From assembly GCA_017882205.1 (NCBI GenBank), contig JADGPY010000145.1, positions 1 through 12,253 of the forward strand: a stretch of 12,253 nucleotides of DNA. The letters are read 5' to 3'. A program made the position numbers and the translations under genes. Shown in pieces: positions 6,772-12,253 of this stretch. The notes under the pieces were generated by a model that saw only the letters and a program-made list of their open reading frames with translations, ran no database searches and was not told where the DNA came from. Source of the DNA: Chitinophagaceae bacterium. Lineage in GTDB: Bacteria > Bacteroidota > Bacteroidia > Chitinophagales > Chitinophagaceae. Numbering within the stretch: the stretch's first letter is position 1; every line of letters starts with the position of its first letter.

Positions 6772-8827
6772 TTTCCTTGTAGTTTTTCTTTAACAGGTAA
6801 TTATATGTTTCAATTTGTGAACGAATCTTCTTAGAATTCCTGGGATTCACATACTCATTGCTCAAATCGTTATTCAGTATTCTGGCTTTTACGTTGTCAT
6901 CAAACTGGATATTAATAATGTCTTTCAATTCCTGTTGGATGTGTTTATCAAGCACAGGGCAAGCAACTTCTACGCGATGGTCAAGGTTTCTTATCATCCA
7001 ATCAGCTGAAGAAAGGTACACTTTCTCTTTACCTTCGTGATTAAAGATCATTACTCTTGCATGTTCCAGGTATTCATCAACGATGCTTATAGCTTTTACT
7101 TTTTTCTTAAACTTTTTATTTTCAGTTAGCATGCAACAAATGCTCCTAATCACCATTTTGATCTTAACCCCTGCTCTGGCAGCCTCTTCAAGTTTAACGA
7201 TCAACTTTTCATCACTTAGGGAATTTAGTTTTAGGATGATAGATGCCGGCTTATGTGCCTTAGCTGCCTTAATTTCTTTATCTATCAGCAGAATCAATTG
7301 CTTTCGCATTGAAAACGGGCTTGCGAACAGGTGTTTCATTGGGGCGATGCTCTTTCCTTTTTCGAGGTAGTTAAACATTCTATTAACATCTGCCATTATA
7401 TTTCTGTCTGAAGTTAATATGCAATGGTCACCATAAACCGCTGCTGTTTTTTCATTTAGATTTCCAGTGCTGACAAATCCATAATGGATGGTATGGTTGT
7501 CTATTTTTTGTTTAATAAGGCAGATCTTCGCATGTACCTTCATATTAGGAGGTCCGATGATCACTTTAACACCTGCATCTTCCATATCCTTTTTCCATTC
7601 CAGGTTAGCTTCTTCATCAAACCTTGCGCGCAGCTCAAGTATCACTGTAACATGTTTACCATTTCTTACCGCGTTGGTTAATGCGTTAATTATCTTGGAT
7701 TGTGGGGCTAAGCGATAGCAGGTAACTTTTATGCTGATAACATCCGGAGCTATTGCAGCTTCTCTAAGTAGATCGATTACAGAGTCGAATGAATGATAAG
7801 GGAAATTCAATAAAATATCCTTCTCCATAACTACCCTGGTAACGCTATTGACATTTTTTAATTCAGGATGAATAAATGGTTTCTTTCTTGGATTTTTTAT
7901 TTTGAATACAGAGTCAGGAAAGTTCATGAAATCCTTAAAATTATGAATGCGTCCACCTGATTGTATATTGTCTCTTACTGATAAGCCCAAACGCTTTATC
8001 AGGTAGGTGAGTAACGATGGTTCAAGGTCTTTGTCGAAAAGGAATCGGGTAGGTTTTCCTTTTTTCCTGTTTCTCAATCCCTTTTCAATTTTTTGTATAA
8101 AAGATGTGGACACATCATTGTCTATATCGATCTCCGCATCACGGGTTACCTTGATGATATGTGAAGAAAAGCTGTCATAACCAAAGAATGAAAAAATGTG
8201 TGGTAAACAGAACCGGATCAGGTCTTCCAGCAGGATTATATAATGTTCTTCAGCAGTTGAAGGAAGTATAATAAACCTGGATACCCTTGATACAGGGACA
8301 GATACCAATGCAAAACGCTGAGGAATACTTCCATCTTTTTTTGAGAGCTTGCATGCAAGGTAGATGGATTTATCATTGAGTGTCGGAAACTCCTGCATAG
8401 TCTCGATCATAAGTGGAACTATGTTGCGCCTCACTTCTTCATCAAAGTAAGCCAGTATGAATTTTTGTTGCTCCCGGTTAAGCTGCTTTTCATTTACAAT
8501 AAAGATTTTCTCTTTTTTTAGTTCCCTTAGAATCTCATTCCATATCCTGTTAAATTCATTTTGTTGTTCAGTTACAAGGGAATTTATTTTATCCAGAATT
8601 TTTTCAGGAGCTACTTCCAGGTGTATCCGGTCTTTATTTCCAAAGAGAGACATGCGTTTAAGAGTAGCTACCCGTACACGGAAAAACTCATCCAGGTTGT
8701 TGGAAAAAATACCCAGGAATTTGAGGCGCTCTTTTAGTGGAACGGTTTCATCTGCGGCTTCCTGCAATACCCGGCCGTTGAAGGCCAACCAACTTATATC
8801 ACGTGGTATAATTTTGCGTTTACTCAT
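6752..8827 (-). CDS. ppk1: Polyphosphate kinase 1
   Basis: PPK1 reversibly transfers the terminal phosphate of ATP to a growing inorganic polyphosphate chain. The 691-residue product has the full family length and domain order. The N-terminal segment has DISWLAFNGRVLQEA (10-24). The two phospholipase-D-like catalytic domains carry the histidines matching E. coli His435 and His592: His432 in MKVHAKICLI and His589 in EYLEHARVMIF. STGNLNEKTA (453-462) and VYLSSADWMIRN (603-614) are also typical. The frame is open further upstream (to 8881), but ATG at 8827 (MSKRKIIPRDIS) fits the family start and sits in an ATGAGTAA overlap with the end of the flippase-like gene, a normal coupled start. The upstream alternative would overlap that gene by over 60 nt. 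ppx follows with a 20-nt overlap. Confidence 0.97.
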   Translation of the reverse strand: MSKRKIIPRDISWLAFNGRVLQEAADETVPLKERLKFLGIFSNNLDEFFRVRVATLKRMSLFGNKDRIHLEVAPEKILDKINSLVTEQQNEFNRIWNEILRELKKEKIFIVNEKQLNREQQKFILAYFDEEVRRNIVPLMIETMQEFPTLNDKSIYLACKLSKKDGSIPQRFALVSVPVSRVSRFIILPSTAEEHYIILLEDLIRFCLPHIFSFFGYDSFSSHIIKVTRDAEIDIDNDVSTSFIQKIEKGLRNRKKGKPTRFLFDKDLEPSLLTYLIKRLGLSVRDNIQSGGRIHNFKDFMNFPDSVFKIKNPRKKPFIHPELKNVNSVTRVVMEKDILLNFPYHSFDSVIDLLREAAIAPDVISIKVTCYRLAPQSKIINALTNAVRNGKHVTVILELRARFDEEANLEWKKDMEDAGVKVIIGPPNMKVHAKICLIKQKIDNHTIHYGFVSTGNLNEKTAAVYGDHCILTSDRNIMADVNRMFNYLEKGKSIAPMKHLFASPFSMRKQLILLIDKEIKAAKAHKPASIILKLNSLSDEKLIVKLEEAARAGVKIKMVIRSICCMLTENKKFKKKVKAISIVDEYLEHARVMIFNHEGKEKVYLSSADWMIRNLDHRVEVACPVLDKHIQQELKDIINIQFDDNVKARILNNDLSNEYVNPRNSKKIRSQIETYNYLLKKNYKESATGSN

Positions 8828-9899
8828 TATCGTAAGAGTCTCCCCGATCGGTTGTTGAATTATGGATCTTAAGATCTTCAATTATTTCTGTCTGCAGACT
8901 CTTTGTCAAATGAAGCTGCTTATTTTTATACAAGAACATTCCAAAGCAGATAAGTCCCCCGACTAAAATGATTGCAGTAGATACACCCCAGATCAGCCAT
9001 CCAAAGGAAACATTGTGAATATCATAGATCCTGAGTACTTCTTCCACAGCCAAAGGAAATGCACCAATCCCCCCAGGTGATACGATCATCCCAAGAGTTG
9101 CCAGGCTAAGTATACTGCAAGCATGAATGATAGTGAGATGTGATGTAGCCGCCAATGCTGAAAACCCAACATAGATCTCCAATAAGTACATCATCCATAT
9201 AAAAAAAGTATGGGCAATAAACCATCCACGTTTTTTCAGATTCTTTATCGTCCTAAATCCTTCTGATAAGCCCAGATGAAAACCTTTAATGCTGATAATA
9301 TGCCGATGGTGTGCATACTTTTTGAATATCCATTTAAAAATCATTATGATTATAATGAGTAAAAGGATAATGGCTATTACCTTAAACCAAAGATGGGTTC
9401 CATTTTTTGCTGAAACCAATTTTTCCAGCTTTTCATTTACAAAATGGCTTACATACTTTATCTGGACCAGGATAGTAAATGCAATTAGTACAAAATAACA
9501 TACAAGGTCAAAGACACGTTCTATTAGGATAGTCCCTATAAGTTTGTTCATGGGAATCTTTTCATAACGATGCATCAGGCTACATTTAAATATTTCACCA
9601 CCCCGTGGAATAAATGTATTGACCAGGTAACCACACATAACCGAATAAAATGCTGTGGTTGTAGAGGGATGATAACCGAGTGGTTCTATTAATATTTTCC
9701 AGCGTACTGCCCTACTGATATGACTAAATATGGCCAATATGATAACAGGAATCAACAACCAATAATCGGCATGCTGAAGTGATTCCCCGAATTGTTCCTT
9801 CTCAGTAGCGGTCATTTTATTAAACTGCCACCAAACAAGAAAAATGCCCAGGCCAAAAAAAAATAGATATTTAAGAATGGAGAAAAATCTCTTTTTCAT
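8820..9899 (-). CDS. YbhN/AglD-type flippase-like integral membrane protein (LPG synthase TM-like family)
   Basis: This is a 359-residue inner-membrane protein of the family annotated as lysylphosphatidylglycerol synthase transmembrane region or UPF0104, resembling the flippase half of MprF and archaeal AglD. Members are thought to move or handle lipids or lipid-linked sugars; the substrate here is unknown. Hydrophobic spans lie at about 9-25, 47-60, 84-97, 130-147, 172-190, 228-246, 257-275 and 298-322. Family motifs include SHISRAVRWKILI (59-71), GYLVNTFIPRGGEIFK (90-105), ILIERVFDL (124-132) and SPGGIGAFPLAVEEVL (274-289). No soluble synthetase domain is attached, so it is not MprF itself. 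The C-terminal tail (from about 325) is polar. The gene lies 35 bp after panC and overlaps ppk1 by 8 nt. From general knowledge of Bacteroidota genomes this gene often follows panC-panD; here no panD intervenes. Confidence 0.9.
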   Translation of the reverse strand: MKKRFFSILKYLFFFGLGIFLVWWQFNKMTATEKEQFGESLQHADYWLLIPVIILAIFSHISRAVRWKILIEPLGYHPSTTTAFYSVMCGYLVNTFIPRGGEIFKCSLMHRYEKIPMNKLIGTILIERVFDLVCYFVLIAFTILVQIKYVSHFVNEKLEKLVSAKNGTHLWFKVIAIILLLIIIIMIFKWIFKKYAHHRHIISIKGFHLGLSEGFRTIKNLKKRGWFIAHTFFIWMMYLLEIYVGFSALAATSHLTIIHACSILSLATLGMIVSPGGIGAFPLAVEEVLRIYDIHNVSFGWLIWGVSTAIILVGGLICFGMFLYKNKQLHLTKSLQTEIIEDLKIHNSTTDRGDSYDNE

Positions 9900-9934
9900 A
9901 TGTGCTACAAGTTACGACACAACCTGTCGGGGTA

Positions 9935-10795
9935 TCATTCAAATATTCTGCTATCGTTAAGAAGCATGTTATCAATCAGCCTGACTTCGCCAACATAAGT
10001 GGCGACCAGTGCTATCAAACGCTGTTTGCCATCCCATTCACTAACGCTAATAAGACTATCTGCATCACAAATCTCGACATAGTCAACTTTAAATCCATTA
10101 TTCGTAAGATAATCTTTAACCTTACTTTTTAACGGTTCCAGGCTGCCTGCAGAAAGATGTTTATGCAAAAATACAAGACACCTGTAAATTTCAGTTGCTT
10201 GTTTTCTTTGTTGTTCTGAAAGTCGAAGGTTCCTGCTACTCATTGCAAGGCCATCGGGTTCACGTAATGTGGGGCAGATTATGAGATCGATGTGAAAAGG
10301 CATCAGGTCAATCAATTTTTTTATTACCATACATTGTTGATAGTCCTTCTGCCCTAAAAAAAGATGGGTTGGCTTCACTATATTCAAAAGCCGGTCAACA
10401 ACCTGGCATACTCCCTGAAAATGCCCTGGCCTGTATTTTCCTTCAAGAATATTTTCAAGGTACCCAAGATCATAGTGCTTAAAAATTACTTTTTGCCCAT
10501 AGATTTCCTCATAAGTTGGTAGAAATACTGCATCAGAATGATTTTTTTCCAGGAGATAGATGTCTTTTTCCAGGGTAACAGGATATTTTTTAAAATCGTC
10601 CGGGTTATTGAATTGAGTAGGATTAATGAAAATACTTACTATTGTCGTAGCACATTTTTGCCGTGATTTAACAATAAGGCTAAGATGGCCATCGTGTAAA
10701 GCTCCCATAGTGGGGACAAAACCGATGAAATCAGCAGATTTCCTCATCTTTTGGGAATAATCTTCCAGATCTTTAGATAATTTAAATAGTATCAT
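9935..10795 (-). CDS. panC: Pantothenate synthetase (pantoate-beta-alanine ligase)
   Basis: PanC joins D-pantoate and beta-alanine with ATP through a pantoyl-adenylate to make pantothenate, the coenzyme A precursor. The 286-residue product (E. coli PanC is 283) carries the expected nucleotidyltransferase motifs: PTMGALHDGH (28-37) with the HDGH signature, FINPTQF (56-62), PGHFQGV (123-129), FLGQKDYQQ (146-154) and REPDGLAMSSRN (178-189), the segment equivalent to the mobile substrate-binding loop. Three in-frame starts are possible: TTG 10816, ATG 10804 and ATG 10795. I chose 10795 (MILFKLSKDL) because it aligns with the family start and leaves a short leader after the TATGTTTG promoter element at 10814-10821, whereas TTG 10816 would lie inside that element. 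This is the first gene of the minus-strand unit and diverges from the glycogen-synthase-like gene. The beta-alanine source, panD, is not adjacent. Confidence 0.96.
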   Translation of the reverse strand: MILFKLSKDLEDYSQKMRKSADFIGFVPTMGALHDGHLSLIVKSRQKCATTIVSIFINPTQFNNPDDFKKYPVTLEKDIYLLEKNHSDAVFLPTYEEIYGQKVIFKHYDLGYLENILEGKYRPGHFQGVCQVVDRLLNIVKPTHLFLGQKDYQQCMVIKKLIDLMPFHIDLIICPTLREPDGLAMSSRNLRLSEQQRKQATEIYRCLVFLHKHLSAGSLEPLKSKVKDYLTNNGFKVDYVEICDADSLISVSEWDGKQRLIALVATYVGEVRLIDNMLLNDSRIFE

Positions 10796-10813
10796 TTTAT
10801 CCATTGATATCAG

Positions 10814-10821
10814 CAAACATA
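10814..10821 (-). promoter_or_regulatory. -7 promoter element for panC
   Basis: The minus strand reads TATGTTTG, an exact TAnnTTTG match. The start of transcription would fall near 10808, about 13 nt before the chosen panC ATG at 10795. It lies 31 bp from a plus-strand element facing the other way, so upstream promoter sequences of the two genes must overlap. A clear -33 TTG is not evident. Confidence 0.6.
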
Positions 10822-10852
10822 GGTGGATGCCTTATTTGCGGAAAAAAAATTG

Positions 10853-10860
10853 TAACTTTG
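10853..10860 (+). promoter_or_regulatory. -7 promoter element for the glycogen-synthase-like gene
   Basis: The sequence TAACTTTG matches the Bacteroidota -7 consensus exactly and is followed by CGCC, a common context in this phylum. Transcription would begin near 10866, giving a leader of roughly 37 nt to the ATG at 10904. The nearest TTG upstream (10836-10838) is only 14 bases away, shorter than the usual spacing. Confidence 0.65.
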
Positions 10861-10903
10861 CGCCTCTTTTAAAATCCTTTTAAGGTAATATAACACTTCT
10901 CAA

Positions 10904-11719
10904 ATGTCGACAAAGAAAAGAATTTTATTTATAGCGAATGAAATGTCTCCTTATCTGGAGGAAACTGAGTTTGCCGAGATTGTTAATAGGTTGGCAGTGA
11001 AAGCAAACGAAAGTGGGATGGAGGTGAGATGTATCATGCCAAGGTTTGGAGTGATAAATGAACGTCGTCATCGTCTACACGAAGTGGTTAGGCTTTCAGG
11101 AATCAACGTCTCAATTGATGGAGATGATTATCCCCTGGTTATTAAAGTGGCCTCTTTGCCCAATGCAAGACTTCAGATCTATTTTCTTGATAATGAAGAT
11201 TATTTTAAAAGAAAATCATTATTCCATGATGAAAGTGAAAACTGGTACGAGGACAATGCATTACGAACTGTGCTTTTTTGCAAAGGTGCACTGGAAACAG
11301 TGAAGAAGTTTGGCTGGCCACCGGATATTATTCATTGCAGTGGCTGGATGACCGGTCTGATACCTATGTACATCAAATGCGCTTATAAAAAGGAACCAGT
11401 TTTTGGAAATAGTAAAGTAATCTATTCAATAGGGGAGAATACGTATAAAGAAAATCTGGGGAAGGAATTTATAAAACTTGCTACCATCAATTCCAATATT
11501 AAGCCAAAGGAAATGGAGCCCTTTGATGAAGGCTCAAATATTTCCATGTTCAGTGCCGGGGCAACCTATGCAGATGCCATCACATTTGGTTCTGATAAGA
11601 TTGATAAAAAGCTTTTAGCAGCATTTTCAAAAGTGAAAGGAAAGAAGGTATTACCATTCAATGCAGAGTCAGATTTAACAGACTATTTACAATTGTATAC
11701 CGACCTTGCTGCCAAATAA
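10904..11719 (+). CDS. Single-domain glycogen/starch synthase-like protein (GT5 N-terminal half, probably non-catalytic)
   Basis: The 271-residue product resembles the N-terminal Rossmann domain of GT5 glycogen synthases (GlgA) and ends where the C-terminal nucleotide-sugar domain should begin. Recognisable parts are KRILFIANEMSPY (5-17), matching the GlgA first strand; MPRFGVINERR (45-55); and PDIIHCSGWMTGLIP (140-154), matching the GlgA segment with HAHDWHTGL. Key catalytic features are missing. The glycine-rich KTGGL loop that contacts ADP-glucose is replaced by EETEF (19-23), the HDW motif has become CSGW, and the second Rossmann domain is absent. The stop codon is clean and the reading frame intact, so it looks like a maintained single-domain protein rather than a truncated pseudogene. 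Short proteins of this kind are annotated glycogen/starch synthase in many Bacteroidota. I would not infer glycogen synthesis from it. A DUF4270 lipoprotein gene follows after 42 bp without a visible terminator. Confidence 0.85.
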   Translation: MSTKKRILFIANEMSPYLEETEFAEIVNRLAVKANESGMEVRCIMPRFGVINERRHRLHEVVRLSGINVSIDGDDYPLVIKVASLPNARLQIYFLDNEDYFKRKSLFHDESENWYEDNALRTVLFCKGALETVKKFGWPPDIIHCSGWMTGLIPMYIKCAYKKEPVFGNSKVIYSIGENTYKENLGKEFIKLATINSNIKPKEMEPFDEGSNISMFSAGATYADAITFGSDKIDKKLLAAFSKVKGKKVLPFNAESDLTDYLQLYTDLAAK

Positions 11720-11761
11720 ATACTCTAGGCATTTACCTAAATTTTACTCCCCTTGTATAGA

Positions 11762-12253
11762 ATGAAATTATTTGTTGCTGCTATTAGCCTGGCATTTTTT
11801 TCTTTAATTACCTGGAATTGCACAAAGATTGATACTACAACAATTGGCAGTGGATTGATACCCGCTGTAGATAATGTAAATACTTTTGATACCATTATCA
11901 ATGTGATTTCGAACAATTTTGATTCAGCTAATATCGATTGTGCAAAAATATATCCAAGCGATGATCGACCTCTCGGTTACATTTCGAATGATCCTTATTT
12001 TGGTACCACAAATGCAGTCGTATACGCTGAAATGAAGCCAACTTTTCCTTTTACTTTTCATACAAGTTTAAGTCGTACCCTTGATTCGGTTGTTATTATT
12101 TTAAAATATACAAGATCATATGGTGACTCTACGAAGGCGCAAAAACTTAATGTTTACCAGCTAACAGATCAATTGGTTAGTTTTGACAGTAGCACCTGTA
12201 CTTTCCAGGATTTTGACCTTACTAATAAATTAGGAAGTGTGACTTATACGCCC
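11762..12253 (+). CDS. DUF4270-family lipoprotein, 5' part (cut by window edge)
   Basis: The frame is open from ATG 11762 to the last base, encoding the first 164 residues of a longer protein. A lysine followed by a hydrophobic stretch (MKLFVAAISLAFFSLITWNC) gives a signal peptide with a probable lipidated Cys20. Trp-Asn before that cysteine is an unusual lipobox, so processing by signal peptidase II is uncertain. The sequence just after (CTKIDTTTIGSGLIP, 20-34) and the later SNDPYFGTTNAVVYAEM and LDSVVIILKY stretches are typical of DUF4270, a Bacteroidota family of large outer-envelope lipoproteins of unknown function. The region after the linker is rich in short beta-strand-like stretches. 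It lies 42 bp after the glycogen-synthase-like gene and is probably co-transcribed; the gap holds no exact TAnnTTTG and no hairpin. The missing C-terminus prevents any check of full length. Confidence 0.85.
   Translation, partial: MKLFVAAISLAFFSLITWNCTKIDTTTIGSGLIPAVDNVNTFDTIINVISNNFDSANIDCAKIYPSDDRPLGYISNDPYFGTTNAVVYAEMKPTFPFTFHTSLSRTLDSVVIILKYTRSYGDSTKAQKLNVYQLTDQLVSFDSSTCTFQDFDLTNKLGSVTYTP

Noticed and set aside
8457..8858. Long open frames on the strand opposite ppk1 (for example 133 codons).
   Set aside because: The translations are low-complexity, hydrophobic and Ser/Arg-rich and show no family motif; they are shadows of the strongly supported ppk1 coding sequence.
8828..8881. An earlier start for ppk1, adding 18 residues.
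   Set aside because: The ATG at 8827 fits the PPK1 family start and overlaps the preceding stop by only 8 nt; the added residues are just the flippase-like gene tail read in another frame.
10904..11719. Calling the GT5-like gene a pseudogene of glgA.
   Set aside because: The frame is intact with a promoter, a clean stop and no trace of the second domain downstream. From memory, short homologues of this kind are widespread in the phylum, which suggests a maintained gene.
1..12253. CRISPR arrays, tRNA genes, insertion sequences, phage genes or a defence island.
   Set aside because: I found no regularly spaced repeats, no tRNA cloverleaf-like sequence, no transposase or integrase motif and no defence gene signature on either strand; nearly all the DNA is accounted for by the genes listed.

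Overview
The window looks like ordinary chromosome from a member of Bacteroidota, most likely in or near Chitinophagaceae. Four things suggest this: moderately low GC; three exact copies of the Bacteroidota -7 promoter consensus TAnnTTTG placed correctly upstream of genes; little sign of Shine-Dalgarno sequences; and a phylum-typical neighbourhood (panC diverging from a short glycogen-synthase-like gene that is followed by a DUF4270 lipoprotein). Family assignments come from recognising motifs by eye; no database search was run.

Layout. (1) 28-3268, plus strand: xdhB (molybdenum-cofactor subunit of xanthine dehydrogenase) overlaps xdhC (its cofactor-insertion chaperone). The FeS/FAD subunit gene probably lies just left of the window. 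(2) 3309-3782, minus strand: a guanine deaminase converges on xdhC, with a GC-rich near-perfect inverted repeat filling the junction. Guanine deaminase makes xanthine and XDH oxidises it to urate, so the three genes form a purine-catabolism module. (3) 3846-5728, minus strand: two predicted lipoproteins, a NodB-type polysaccharide deacetylase and an uncharacterised protein that looks barrel-like, share one transcription unit with its own promoter. (4) 5875-10795, minus strand: panC, a YbhN/AglD-type flippase-like membrane protein, polyphosphate kinase ppk1 and exopolyphosphatase ppx. The last three genes overlap end to start, and the unit ends in a perfect 11-bp hairpin over the ppx stop codon. 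(5) 10904-12253, plus strand: a single-domain GT5/glycogen-synthase-like protein that appears to have lost its catalytic motifs, then a DUF4270 lipoprotein cut by the window edge. These genes diverge from panC, with two facing TAnnTTTG promoters in about 108 bp.

There is no tRNA, rRNA, CRISPR array, transposase or phage gene, and no intergenic stretch exceeds 300 bp. I found no clearly new multi-gene system. The items most worth following up are the degenerate glycogen-synthase-like protein with its conserved partners, the uncharacterised lipoprotein next to the deacetylase, and the GC-rich hairpin between xdhC and guaD.
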